DNA of 64,000 bases, taken from NCBI RefSeq assembly GCF_024171895.1, contig NZ_JAMTCQ010000013.1, positions 62,001-126,000 of the forward strand, in the 5' to 3' direction. A model generated the notes under the pieces. The model was not told the DNA's origin and did no database searches. It was given only the letters and a program-made list of their open reading frames with translations. Made by a program: the position numbers and the translations under genes. This document shows positions 46,252-54,916 of the stretch, one piece after another; position 1 is the stretch's first letter; each line of letters begins with the position of its first letter. The stretch is from Prauserella halophila. Lineage in GTDB: Bacteria > Actinomycetota > Actinomycetes > Mycobacteriales > Pseudonocardiaceae.

Positions 46252-46884
46252 TCAGATCGAGACCCGGTGCAGCAGGATGTCCCGCACCAGCGCGCCGAGC
46301 GTCTCGGACTCGGTCTTGGACTTGATGCGGGCACGGTGGACGTCGACCGTCTTCACGCTCATCCCCAGCTGCTTGGCGATGAGCTGACTGGACAGGCCCT
46401 CGATGACCAGCCGGAGCACCTCGCGTTCGCGGTGGGTGAGCGTCTCGATCCGCTGCGTGATCTCCCGGCGTCCCGCGTACTCGGCGAACCGCTCCTTGGC
46501 CTCGTGCAGGTGCTTCTGGACGACCTCGAGCATCCGCTGTGTCTGGTAAGGCTTCTCCAGGAAGTCGACCGCACCCTGTTGGAGCGCCCGCACCGACATC
46601 GGAATGTCGCCGTGGGCCGAACAGAAGATCACCGGTGCCGGGTAGTCGGCGTCGAGCAGGCGCTCCTGCAGCTGGAATCCGCTGATCTCCGGCATGCGGA
46701 TGTCGAGGATGACGACCGCGGGCTCGTCGGCGTCGAACTCGTCGAGGAACGACGTCGCGTCCGGGTAGCTCAGCGCCTGTATCCCCACGCTCTCGAACAG
46801 GAACACCAGCGACTGCCGCAGATCCTCGTCGTCGTCCACGATGTGCACGACCGGGTCCGGACCGGACGGTTCGGTCGATGGCAT
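46252..46884 (-). CDS. FixJ/StyR-type response regulator of the iac cluster
   Basis: 210 residues. Receiver domain 10-125: VHIVDDDEDLRQSL, phospho-acceptor Asp61 in VVILDIRMP, and Lys in FLEKPY. The LuxR-type helix-turn-helix follows (LTHREREVLRLVIEGLSSQLIAKQLGMSVKTVDVHRARIKSK, about 148-190). It fits the PAS kinase at 42516, and together they probably induce the iac genes in response to indole-acetate or a related compound. ATG at 46882-46884; it is 49 bp downstream of the iacI-like gene. Confidence 0.87.
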   Translation of the reverse strand: MPSTEPSGPDPVVHIVDDDEDLRQSLVFLFESVGIQALSYPDATSFLDEFDADEPAVVILDIRMPEISGFQLQERLLDADYPAPVIFCSAHGDIPMSVRALQQGAVDFLEKPYQTQRMLEVVQKHLHEAKERFAEYAGRREITQRIETLTHREREVLRLVIEGLSSQLIAKQLGMSVKTVDVHRARIKSKTESETLGALVRDILLHRVSI

Positions 46885-46933
46885 CGGGCTGTCCTTCCGC
46901 GGGGTCGTGACGGATCCGGCTGCTGCGCCCCTC

Positions 46934-47500
46934 CTACGGCTTCATGAGCACCGAGGCCGCAGGATAGTCCCTCGCCCAGTTCTCGCCCAGCGGCGCGACG
47001 AACACGTTCTCGGTGCGGGTCCTGGTGATCCGCCACGATCCGCCGTCCTTCCGGAAGGAATTGCTCAGGCGGCTCGACCGCAGCAGGCCCGTTCCGTCGG
47101 AGAACAGCCACGGTTGCATGTGGATCCATTGGCCGGTGGCGGTGTCGCCGTCGACCCGGATCTGTTCGGACGTCAGGTAGTGGGCGTTCAGCACGAGCGC
47201 CGGGTTCCGCTCGGCTGCCCAGAACCGCTCGAAGTGTGCGCGGATCGCCGCGGCGCCTTCGGCCCTGCCGAACTGGTTGTCGTAGTACTCGCCCACGCCC
47301 TCCCAGACCGCGTCCTCGGTGTAGAGCTCCATGATGAGGTCGATGCGGTGCTGATCGTCCCGGACTCCGAACTCGGGATTCGGGGTGTCGCACAGGAACA
47401 TGTAGCGCGCCTGCAGCCGGCGGATGTCGGCCTCGGCCTCCAGCGCCTCGACCCGTGAGACGAGCGCATCGATCGTCCTGTCCTCACTCATCGGTTGCAT
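46934..47500 (-). CDS. iacI: NTF2-like (SnoaL fold) protein, IacI-like
   Basis: 188 residues. N-terminal coiled segment (VSRVEALEAEADIRRLQARYMFLCD), then an NTF2-like cone: YTEDAVWEGVGEYYDNQFGRAEGAAAIRAHFERFW, VDGDTATGQWIHMQPWLFSDGTGLLRSSRLSNSFRKDGGSWRITRTRTENVF. IacI of known clusters belongs to this fold and has an accessory role. Start at the ATG at 47498-47500, close to GAAGGAGAG; the ATG at 47491 is an alternative. Confidence 0.75.
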   Translation of the reverse strand: MQPMSEDRTIDALVSRVEALEAEADIRRLQARYMFLCDTPNPEFGVRDDQHRIDLIMELYTEDAVWEGVGEYYDNQFGRAEGAAAIRAHFERFWAAERNPALVLNAHYLTSEQIRVDGDTATGQWIHMQPWLFSDGTGLLRSSRLSNSFRKDGGSWRITRTRTENVFVAPLGENWARDYPAASVLMKP

Positions 47501-47553
47501 CTCTCCTTCGTTATCGAGCTGTACGGTCGGTCCGATCGGCGCTGCTGGTCCGG

Positions 47554-49104
47554 TCACCGCGTGCCCACGGACTGTCCCTCGTCCTCGGCGCCGCCGCGCC
47601 CGGTGACCGCCTTCGTCCGGAGCATGCGGAACACGGCACGGTCACGTTCGGCAGCCGCGCCGTGGGCCGGCGCCGTCACTGCCACGGCGATCGACACGAG
47701 CAGGCTCAGCGGCACCGTCACCAGTGCGGGGTTGCTGAAGCCCAGGACCGCGGACGAGCCGAGCACGGCGGGGCTGAGCAGGATGATCCCCATCGAGCTC
47801 ACGAGTCCCACTGCCATACCCCACAGCACGGCCCGCGCCGTCATCCGGCGCCAGTAGATCGTGAGCAGCAGGGCGGGCAGGTTGGCGCTGGCGGCGACGG
47901 CGAACGCGAGCGAGGCGAGGAAGGCGACGTTCTGATCCACGGCGGCCAGCGCCAGCAGCACACCGACCGCACAGGTCGCCAGCGTCGCGATCCGTGCGGA
48001 CACCAGCTGTGCCCGCGGAGTCACCGAACCGCGTTTGATCACCTGGGCGTACAGATCGTGGGCGATGGCTCCGGATGCCGCGATGACGAGTCCGGACAGC
48101 ACCGCGAGGATCGTCACGAAGGCCACCGCGGACACGAGCGCGAGCAACGCCCCTCCCCCGACGGTCTCGGCCAGCTGCGCGACCGCGAGGTTGCCCGCGG
48201 GATTCTGAGCCGTGATCGCATCCCGCCCCACGATCAGGGAGGCGCCGTAGCCGATCACCGGGATCATCAGATAGAACGCGGTGAACACCCAGATCGCGGT
48301 GATCGCCGACGACCGTGCTGCGCGAGCGTTGGGGACGGTGAAGAACCGGATCATGACGTGCGGCAGGCCCAGCACACCGAGCACGAGACCGAACACCTGG
48401 GACAGCTGGTCGAAACCGGCCAGCGCGGACTCCCGGACCGGCGCGACGGCCTCGGCCCCGAACGTCTCGAACGCGTCCTGGAACACGCCCAACGGGTTGC
48501 CCCCGTAGCGGACGAGCACGAGCACGAACAGGGTGACCGCGCAGGCCAGCATCAGTGTGGTCTTCACGATCTGGATCCAGCTCGTGGCCAGCATTCCACC
48601 GAGCATGGTGTAGACGGTCGTCAGGCCGCCGATCACCAGTACGGCCACGGTGTAGTCGATCCCGAACAGCAGCCGCACGAGCAGGGCCGCACCGACGAAC
48701 TGCGCCACGAGGTAGAGGGTGCTGATGATCAGCGTGCTGCCCGCCATCACGGCCCGGACGCTGCGGCCGTCGAACCGGGTGGCCAGCACGTCCGCGAGGG
48801 TGAACCGGCCGAGGTTGCGGAGCGGTTCGGCCACCAGCAGCAGCGCGAGCACGTACGCCACCGGCACGAACACCGCGAGGTAGAAGCCGCTGAAGCCGGA
48901 CAGGGCGATCGCTCCGGTCACGCCGAGGAACGACGCCGCCGACACGTAGTCGCCGGCGATGGCCAGGCCGTTCTGCTTGCCGGTGAGCTGGCCGTCGGCG
49001 ACGAAGTGGTCCGCGGCCGACTTGCCCCGCCGCGCCGCGACGTAGGTGATGACCAGCGTGAGCCCGACCAGGACGCTGAAGATGATCGCGGAATAGATGT
49101 TCAT
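47554..49104 (-). CDS. Sodium:solute symporter, ActP-like
   Basis: 516 residues with about 13 spans. SSS family features: SAADHFVADGQLTGKQNGLAIAGDYVSAASFLGVTGAIALSG, GRFTLADVLATRF, GGMLATSWIQIVKTTLMLACA. Close to the cation/acetate symporter ActP, which imports acetate, pyruvate and other monocarboxylates with Na+. The ATG at 49102-49104 overlaps the stop of the DUF485 gene (ATGA), the classical actP-yjcH pairing. Its place between the iac and pca blocks suggests uptake of an aromatic or short organic acid, which is inference. Confidence 0.85.
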   Translation of the reverse strand: MNIYSAIIFSVLVGLTLVITYVAARRGKSAADHFVADGQLTGKQNGLAIAGDYVSAASFLGVTGAIALSGFSGFYLAVFVPVAYVLALLLVAEPLRNLGRFTLADVLATRFDGRSVRAVMAGSTLIISTLYLVAQFVGAALLVRLLFGIDYTVAVLVIGGLTTVYTMLGGMLATSWIQIVKTTLMLACAVTLFVLVLVRYGGNPLGVFQDAFETFGAEAVAPVRESALAGFDQLSQVFGLVLGVLGLPHVMIRFFTVPNARAARSSAITAIWVFTAFYLMIPVIGYGASLIVGRDAITAQNPAGNLAVAQLAETVGGGALLALVSAVAFVTILAVLSGLVIAASGAIAHDLYAQVIKRGSVTPRAQLVSARIATLATCAVGVLLALAAVDQNVAFLASLAFAVAASANLPALLLTIYWRRMTARAVLWGMAVGLVSSMGIILLSPAVLGSSAVLGFSNPALVTVPLSLLVSIAVAVTAPAHGAAAERDRAVFRMLRTKAVTGRGGAEDEGQSVGTR

Positions 49105-49418
49105 GACCGCTGCTCCTTCCAGGCCTGCTCCGACGCCCGGTCGAGTTCCCTGGCACGCACCGAGTACCGGGCCGCGGCGAAGAGCGCGACGGGGAACTGC
49201 ACGAACGCGTAGATCCACGCCCACGTGAGCCCGCTACCGACCACACCGTCCAGCACATCCGTGAACTGTCCGAGAATGGGAAGCGGGAAGAAAAACAAAC
49301 ACGTCAGTGCGGAAAGCTTTCCCACGAGCCGCGTCCGTTTCCGGACCAGGTCGTCGAAAACGTTCCATTCCGTTTCGGCCGGCTCGGGCCCTGGCACTCC
49401 GGGATCGTCGTGCGGCAT
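49101..49418 (-). CDS. DUF485 membrane protein, symporter partner
   Basis: 105 residues. Two membrane spans (about 36-56 and 66-88) in the YjcH/DUF485 pattern: VRKRTRLVGKLSALTCLFFFPLPIL, WIYAFVQFPVALFAAARYSVRARELD. These proteins precede ActP-like symporters and are thought to assist them. ATG at 49416-49418; its stop overlaps the symporter start. Confidence 0.82.
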   Translation of the reverse strand: MPHDDPGVPGPEPAETEWNVFDDLVRKRTRLVGKLSALTCLFFFPLPILGQFTDVLDGVVGSGLTWAWIYAFVQFPVALFAAARYSVRARELDRASEQAWKEQRS

Positions 49419-49733
49419 ATCCGCGCCCCTTCTGTCATCGGTCGAGGGCCGCGGCCGTCGACCGGTACTGCGAAGCCTGGCAACATAACCACCAGCTCGT
49501 CATTGAGCCCTCACGGACGCAACCGGTTCGGGTACTCGCAGAGGCTACGAACCCGCTTTCCGTGCCGACAATGAGCGTTACTCCCCTTCGGGATCGGAGA
49601 AATCCCGCCCGCCGCTAAAGAAATCCCCGATACCGCCGGAAGGTGCCCTGTGCTGTGACGCACTGTGCTGTTGCGCACCGGGCAGGCGGCTCACGGCAGC
49701 TGTCTCACCGCAGACCGGCTCACGCGGGCCGGT
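49419..49733. other. Intergenic region between the symporter operon and the IclR gene
   Basis: 315 bp holding the promoter of the DUF485-symporter operon and the 3' flank of the IclR gene. Short imperfect GCTGTG/GCAC repeats near 49645-49680 are visible, but no gene, palindrome or clear terminator. Confidence 0.4.
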
Positions 49734-50501
49734 TCACGGCAGGCTGCGGCCGATGCCGCGGGCCGCGACCTGCAGCGCGGTCAGCAGCCGGGTGCGTTCC
49801 CGTTTGAGCGTGGGCACGACGATGCCCAACGCGGCCACGACCTCCTGCTCGCCGTCTCCGGATGCGGCCCGCGCGATCGGCACGGCGATGGAGCAGGCGC
49901 CGAGGGTCATCTCGTCCTCGGTCGTCGCGTAGCCCTCGCGCCGGACCGCGGCGAGCTGCCTGCGCAGGCGTTCCGGATGCGTGATCGTGTGCACGGTCGG
50001 CCGCCGCAGGTCCGTGGCCAGGTAGTCCTCGCGCAGCTGCGCGGGTGCGTGGGCGAGCAGCACCTTCCCGACTCCGGTGGAGTGCAGCGGGAGCCGCGAG
50101 CCCGCGCGGCTGACGACCGGCACCGAGGCCCGGCCCGACAGCCGGTCGAGGTACAGCACCTCGGCCCCGTCCCGGACGGCGAGGTGGACGGTCGCGCGGG
50201 TCGCCGCGTGGATGTCGCTCAGGAACGGCGAGGCGACCTGCTGGAGTTCGGTCTGTTCGGGGGCGAGCATGCCCACGTCCCACAGCCGCCTGCCGATCGC
50301 GTACCGGCCGCCGGAGTCCCGGGTCAGTGCCTCGCCCGCGACGAGTTCCCGCAGCAGGCGGTGCACCGTCGGCACGGGCAGGTCGGCACGCCGCGCCAGC
50401 TCCGTGACGCCGAGTCTGCGGTGCCCGTTGTCGAACGCGTACAGCACGGCCAGCACCCGGGACACCACGGTCGCGCCCGGCGACGAGACGTTGCCCGGCA
50501 T
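49734..50501 (-). CDS. pcaR: IclR-family regulator of the protocatechuate genes (PcaR-like)
   Basis: 255 residues. N-terminal winged helix (VSRVLAVLYAFDNGHRRLGVTELARRADLPVPTVHRLLRELVAGEALTRDSGGRYAIG, about 10-70), then the IclR effector domain (ATVHLAVRDGAEVLYLDRLSGRASVPVVSRAGSRLPLHSTGVGKVLLAH). It is divergent from pcaH with an IclR-type palindrome between them. ATG at 50499-50501, AAAGGTGG upstream. The symbol reflects position; the effector (protocatechuate or beta-ketoadipate) is inferred. Confidence 0.83.
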   Translation of the reverse strand: MPGNVSSPGATVVSRVLAVLYAFDNGHRRLGVTELARRADLPVPTVHRLLRELVAGEALTRDSGGRYAIGRRLWDVGMLAPEQTELQQVASPFLSDIHAATRATVHLAVRDGAEVLYLDRLSGRASVPVVSRAGSRLPLHSTGVGKVLLAHAPAQLREDYLATDLRRPTVHTITHPERLRRQLAAVRREGYATTEDEMTLGACSIAVPIARAASGDGEQEVVAALGIVVPTLKRERTRLLTALQVAARGIGRSLP

Positions 50502-50509
50502 TCGCCCAC

Positions 50510-50526
50510 CTTTCACTGAGTGAAAG
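50510..50526. promoter_or_regulatory. IclR operator in the pcaR/pcaH divergent promoter
   Basis: Perfect 17-bp palindrome CTTTCACT-G-AGTGAAAG, 8 bp upstream of the IclR start and 43 bp before the pcaH ATG at 50570. Overlap with the IclR ribosome binding region suggests tight autoregulation. Confidence 0.7.
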
Positions 50527-50569
50527 CCCACTCTAGCCCCGGGCGTGATCGCCGCGCACGATGTGGGTC

Positions 50570-51319
50570 ATGACGTCCGCAACGCAGCGGTCCATCTCCG
50601 ACGAGATCGCGCAGCTCCACACCACGGCGCAGCCCGGCGAAACCCGCACCCGCCTGGACTTCGCCCCGTACCGCAGCTCCGTGCTGCGCCACCCCACGAA
50701 ACAGCCCCTCACCGTCGACCCCGACGACGTCGAACTCGCGGCACCCGTCTTCGGCCAGTCCGATGTGGACCCGATCGAGGCGGATCTGACCCTCCATCCC
50801 CAGGGCGAACCGATCGGCGAGCGCATGGTCGTGACCGGCCGGGTCCTCGACGCCGAAGGGCGGCCGGTGCGGGGCCAGCTGGTCGAGATCTGGCAGGCCA
50901 ACGCCGCCGGGCGTTACGTGCACAAGCGCGACCAGCATCCCGCTCCGCTCGACCCGCACTTCCACGGCGCGGGCCGGTGCCTGACCGACGACGAGGGCCG
51001 CTACCGGTTCACGACCGTCAAACCGGGCCCGTATCCCTGGCGGAACCACGACAACGCCTGGCGGCCCGCACACATCCATTTCTCACTGTTCGGCCGGGAG
51101 TTCACGCAACGGCTCGTGACGCAGATGTACTTCCCCGGCGATCCGCTGTTCCCGCTCGACCCGATCTTCCAGTCCATCACCGACGAGACGGCGCGACAGC
51201 GGCTCATCGCGACTTACGACCACGACATCACCACCCACGAGTGGGCCACCGGATACCGCTGGGACATCGTGCTGACCGGCTCGCACGGCACCCCGATGGA
51301 GGAGGACACCGATGGGTGA
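50570..51319 (+). CDS. pcaH: Protocatechuate 3,4-dioxygenase beta subunit
   Basis: 249 residues. The non-heme Fe(III) ligands of intradiol dioxygenases are present: Tyr116 (AAGRYVHKRD), Tyr155 (KPGPYPWRNH), His168 and His170 (RPAHIHFSLFG). GRVLDAEGRPVRGQLVEIWQANAAGRY is the family signature. It cleaves protocatechuate between the hydroxyls to 3-carboxy-cis,cis-muconate. Start at the ATG at 50570 (another ATG at 50561 is in frame); no strong ribosome binding site is seen. It overlaps pcaG by 8 bp. Confidence 0.92.
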   Translation: MTSATQRSISDEIAQLHTTAQPGETRTRLDFAPYRSSVLRHPTKQPLTVDPDDVELAAPVFGQSDVDPIEADLTLHPQGEPIGERMVVTGRVLDAEGRPVRGQLVEIWQANAAGRYVHKRDQHPAPLDPHFHGAGRCLTDDEGRYRFTTVKPGPYPWRNHDNAWRPAHIHFSLFGREFTQRLVTQMYFPGDPLFPLDPIFQSITDETARQRLIATYDHDITTHEWATGYRWDIVLTGSHGTPMEEDTDG

Positions 51320-51878
51320 GCACGCACCGAGCGCCCCGACCCCCGGCCAAACCGTCGGCCCGTTCTTCCACTACGCCCTCCCTTACGACGACGGCCCGCG
51401 GCTCGCACCCACCGGCGCACCGGACACGATCCGCCTGCACGGCACCGTGTACGACGGCGAGGGAGCTCCGGTTCCCGACGCCCTGCTGGAGATCCGGCAG
51501 GCCGACGCGTCCGGCCGCGTGCCCGCCACCGAGGGGTCGCTGCGCCGCGACGGCCGGTTCACCGGCTGGGGCAGGGCCGCGACCGACACGGCGGGCCGCT
51601 ACGCCTTCAGGACCGTCGAACCGGCACCGGCCGGAGAGGGCGCGGCCGCCTACTTCGCGGTGACCGTGTTCGCACGCGGCCTGCTGGACCGGCTGTTCAC
51701 CCGCATCTACGTCCCCGGCCGGAACCTCGACGGCGACTCGCTGCTCAGCGGGCTGCCCGCCGAACGCCGCGGCACACTGATCGCCATGCGCGATTCCGAC
51801 GGCGATCTGCACCACGACATCCGGCTCCAGGGCGAGCGCGAGACGGTGTTCCTGACGTTCCCGGGCCACGACCGATGA
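51312..51878 (+). CDS. pcaG: Protocatechuate 3,4-dioxygenase alpha subunit
   Basis: 188 residues. Intradiol dioxygenase fold without the iron ligands: TPGQTVGPFFHYALPYDDG, GTVYDGEGAPVPDALLEIRQADASGR, GRYAFRTVEPAP, YFAVTVFARGLLDRLFTRIYVPGR. It pairs with PcaH to form the holoenzyme. Its stop overlaps the pcaB start (ATGA). Confidence 0.92.
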   Translation: MGEHAPSAPTPGQTVGPFFHYALPYDDGPRLAPTGAPDTIRLHGTVYDGEGAPVPDALLEIRQADASGRVPATEGSLRRDGRFTGWGRAATDTAGRYAFRTVEPAPAGEGAAAYFAVTVFARGLLDRLFTRIYVPGRNLDGDSLLSGLPAERRGTLIAMRDSDGDLHHDIRLQGERETVFLTFPGHDR

Positions 51879-53074
51879 GCGGCCTGCTCGAACCGGGAGC
51901 GCACCGGGCCGCCGGACTGATCGGCGACGCCGCGGTGGCCGAGGCCCTGCGTACGGTCGAGATCGCCTGGCTGCGCGCACTCGCCGCGACCGGGGCGCTG
52001 GAAGCCGCCGAGGCCGACCGCGCGGCCGAGGCACTCAGCGGGGCGCGGCTCGACCTCGCCGATCTCTCGCGGAAGGCCGAGGACGCGGGCAATCCCGTGG
52101 TGCCGCTCGTCGCGGCGTTACGCGATGCCCTCGGCGACGAGAGCCTCGCCGCGCGCGTGCACCGCGGGCTGACCAGCCAGGACACCCTGGACACCGCGCT
52201 CGTGCTGCTGACCAGGGACGCATTCGACCGGATCGGCACGGACCTCGGCGCCACCGCGGACCGGCTGGCGACGCTGGCCGCACGGCACCGGGACGCCGTC
52301 ATGCCCGGCCGCACGCTCACGCAGTACGCCGTCCCGGTGACCTTCGGGCTGACGGCGGCACAGTGGCTCGCCGGTGTCCTCGACGCCCGTGACGCCGTCC
52401 GGGACCGCAGGGACCACCTCCCGGTGCAGTGCGGCGGCGCTGCGGGCACGCTGTCGCTCGTGGCCGAGTTCGGGACCGATCCCGTGGCGACGGCACGCGC
52501 CTTCGCGGCCGAACTCGCACTCCGATGGCCCGGACTGCCCTGGCACACCCGCCGCCGCCCGGTGACCGACGCCGGCGACGCGCTCGTCGGCGTGTGCGAC
52601 GCACTCGGAGTCGTCGCCACCGACGTCGGCGTGCTGAGCAGGCCCGAGATCGCCGAGGTCCGCGAGGGCGCTGCCCCTGGACGCGGCGGGTCGTCGACCA
52701 TGCCGCACAAGCGCAACCCCGTGCTGTCCGTCCTGGTCCGCAGTGCGGCGCTGCAGGCGCCGCAGCTCGGCGCGCAGCTGCATCTCGCGGCCGCGCAGGC
52801 CGTCGATCAACGGCCGGACGGGGCGTGGCACACCGAATGGCCCGCGCTTCGCCGCCTGCTCGAACTCACGATCACCGCCGCAGCGCAGGCTGCCGAGCTC
52901 ACGGCGGGGCTGGAGGTCGACACCGCCCTGATGCGGGCTCGCACCGACGATGCCGCGGACCAGCTGCTCGCCGAACGGGGCGGCGCCGGCGAACGGCCCG
53001 ATGACCCGGCCGAGTACCTCGGTGCCACAGCCCGGTTCATCGACGCCGTCCTCGACCGCCACCGCAGCAGCTAA
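51875..53074 (+). CDS. pcaB: 3-carboxy-cis,cis-muconate cycloisomerase
   Basis: 399 residues of the fumarase/aspartase superfamily: HRGLTSQDTLDTALVLLTRDA, RTLTQYAVPVTFGLTAAQWLAG, and the signature GGSSTMPHKRNPVLS. It converts carboxymuconate to gamma-carboxymuconolactone. Shorter than many PcaB proteins (about 450), with the C-terminal region compact. Coupled to pcaG by ATGA. Confidence 0.9.
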   Translation: MSGLLEPGAHRAAGLIGDAAVAEALRTVEIAWLRALAATGALEAAEADRAAEALSGARLDLADLSRKAEDAGNPVVPLVAALRDALGDESLAARVHRGLTSQDTLDTALVLLTRDAFDRIGTDLGATADRLATLAARHRDAVMPGRTLTQYAVPVTFGLTAAQWLAGVLDARDAVRDRRDHLPVQCGGAAGTLSLVAEFGTDPVATARAFAAELALRWPGLPWHTRRRPVTDAGDALVGVCDALGVVATDVGVLSRPEIAEVREGAAPGRGGSSTMPHKRNPVLSVLVRSAALQAPQLGAQLHLAAAQAVDQRPDGAWHTEWPALRRLLELTITAAAQAAELTAGLEVDTALMRARTDDAADQLLAERGGAGERPDDPAEYLGATARFIDAVLDRHRSS

Positions 53075-53105
53075 GACCCGGCCGACCCGACGACGGGAGA
53101 AAGTC

Positions 53106-53567
53106 ATGTCCGACCCGTACGATGACGGCATGCGGGTGCGCCGCGACGTGCTCGGCGACGCGCACGTCGACCGCGCCGAAACACGCAAGAACGAGTTCAC
53201 CGAGGACTTCCAGGACCTCATCACCCGCTATGCATGGGGCAGCGTGTGGACCCGCCCCGGCCTCGACCGGCGCATGCGCAGCGTCGCGGTGCTCACGGCG
53301 CTGCTCGCCCACGGCCACTGGGACGAGTTCGCCATGCACGTGCGGGCGGCCCGCACGAACGGCCTGACGGTCGAGGAGATCCGTGAGGTGATCCTGCAGA
53401 GCGCCGTCTACTGTGGAGTTCCCGCCGCCAACCACGGATTCGCCGTGGCACAACAGGTGTTGGACGAGCAGCGCGTGGCCGACGAGAAACAGTTTCGCGA
53501 GGACGAGCCGGTTCCCGGCAAGGACGGCGGCGGCGAGGACGGCGACGACCGGACCGGCGGGGCATGA
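53106..53567 (+). CDS. pcaC: 4-carboxymuconolactone decarboxylase
   Basis: 153 residues. Carboxymuconolactone decarboxylase fold: GDAHVDRAETRKNEFTEDFQDLITRYAWGSVWTRPGLDRRMRSVAVLTALLAHGHWDEFAMHVRAARTNGLTVEEIREVILQSAVYCGVPAANHGF. A normal-length stand-alone enzyme, not the PcaL fusion with PcaD that several actinobacteria have. The tail of 30 residues is acidic and Gly-rich. ATG at 53106 with GGGAGAAA upstream; its stop overlaps the next start (ATGA). Confidence 0.9.
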   Translation: MSDPYDDGMRVRRDVLGDAHVDRAETRKNEFTEDFQDLITRYAWGSVWTRPGLDRRMRSVAVLTALLAHGHWDEFAMHVRAARTNGLTVEEIREVILQSAVYCGVPAANHGFAVAQQVLDEQRVADEKQFREDEPVPGKDGGGEDGDDRTGGA

Positions 53568-54754
53568 GCGCGCGCGAGGTCACCACCACGAGCGTGGGGA
53601 TCGTCGGCGGCGGCCCGGCGGGACTGATGCTCTCCCACCTCCTCGCACGGCGCGGGATCGACTCGGTCGTCGTGGACCATCGCAGCCGCGACGAGATCGA
53701 ACGGACCGCGCGCGCCGGGATTCTGGAGGCCGACAGCGTACGGCTGCTCAGCGAGACCGGGGTGTCCGACCGCGTCCTGGCCGAGGGTGATCGGCACCGG
53801 GGCACGTATCTCGCCTTCGGCGGGCAGCTGCACCACATCGACTTCCAAGAACTGGCCGGGGCGTCGGTGTGGCTGTACCCGCAGACCGAGGTGTTCGTCG
53901 ACCTCGCCGACGCCCGCGCCGCCGCGGGTGCGGACGTGCGGTTCGGCGTCGGCGACACGACGGTCCACGACGTCACCGGTGAACGGCCCTCGATCCGGTT
54001 CACCGACGCCGACGGCAGCGCCCACGAGGTGCGGTGCCGGTACCTGGTCGGTGCGGACGGCTCCCACAGCCTGTGCCGCCACGCCGTTCCGCCCGCGGAG
54101 ATCCGGCAGTACCGCAAGGAATATCCCTTCGCGTGGTTCGGCATCCTCTGCGAGGCGCCGAAGAGTGCACCGGAGCTGATCTACAACCACTCCGAGCGCG
54201 GGTTCGCGTTGGTCAGCCAGCGAACCGAGACGACGCAGCGGATGTACTTCCAGTGCGATCCCCACGAGGACGTCGATGCGTGGTCGGACGATCGGATCTG
54301 GTCCGAACTGCAGGCCCGGGTCGGAGCGAACGGGCACCGGCTGGAAGAAGGTCCGATCACCGGGAAAACGGTCCTGCGGTTCCGCAGCAACGTCGTGGAA
54401 CCCCTGCACTACGGAAACCTGGTGCTGGCAGGCGATGCCGCGCACACCGTCCCGCCGACGGGCGCCAAAGGTCTCAACCTGGCGCTGGCCGATGTGCGCG
54501 TCCTTGCGGAGACCCTCGAACGGGCGCTAGCCGACGGCGACGACGAGGCGCTGGACGAGTACTCCCGGCGGGCGCTCGACCGGGTCTGGCGCTCGCAGCA
54601 CTTCTCGTACTGGATGAGCTCGATGCTGCACCGGCCGCCCGGGGCCGACGAGTTCGACCTCCGCCGCCAGGTCGCGGAGCTGCGCTCGGTGGTGCGGTCG
54701 ACGGCGGGCGCGACCTACCTCGCGGAGGCCTACACCGGCTGGCCCTCCGGCTGA
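53564..54754 (+). CDS. pobA: 4-hydroxybenzoate 3-monooxygenase
   Basis: 396 residues (family about 394). FAD-binding motifs of class A flavoprotein hydroxylases: VGIVGGGPAGLMLSHLLARRGID at the N-terminus, YLVGADGSHSLCR in the middle, LVLAGDAAHTVPPTGAKGLNLALADVRVLAETL near 290-322. It makes protocatechuate from 4-hydroxybenzoate, feeding pcaHG. Coupled to pcaC by ATGA. Confidence 0.92.
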   Translation: MSAREVTTTSVGIVGGGPAGLMLSHLLARRGIDSVVVDHRSRDEIERTARAGILEADSVRLLSETGVSDRVLAEGDRHRGTYLAFGGQLHHIDFQELAGASVWLYPQTEVFVDLADARAAAGADVRFGVGDTTVHDVTGERPSIRFTDADGSAHEVRCRYLVGADGSHSLCRHAVPPAEIRQYRKEYPFAWFGILCEAPKSAPELIYNHSERGFALVSQRTETTQRMYFQCDPHEDVDAWSDDRIWSELQARVGANGHRLEEGPITGKTVLRFRSNVVEPLHYGNLVLAGDAAHTVPPTGAKGLNLALADVRVLAETLERALADGDDEALDEYSRRALDRVWRSQHFSYWMSSMLHRPPGADEFDLRRQVAELRSVVRSTAGATYLAEAYTGWPSG

Positions 54755-54916
54755 CCTGGCCGCCGGGTCGCTCCGGGTGACGACGAACCACAGCTGCGCG
54801 TGACCGGATTCCTCTCCTGCCGGGCTTGAACCCGGTAGCCCGCACTGACAGGCTTCCGTTCGCCGCGGCGTCCGCATCGCGGCGAACGAACACGTTCTCG
54901 GCGCAGGAGGAACACC

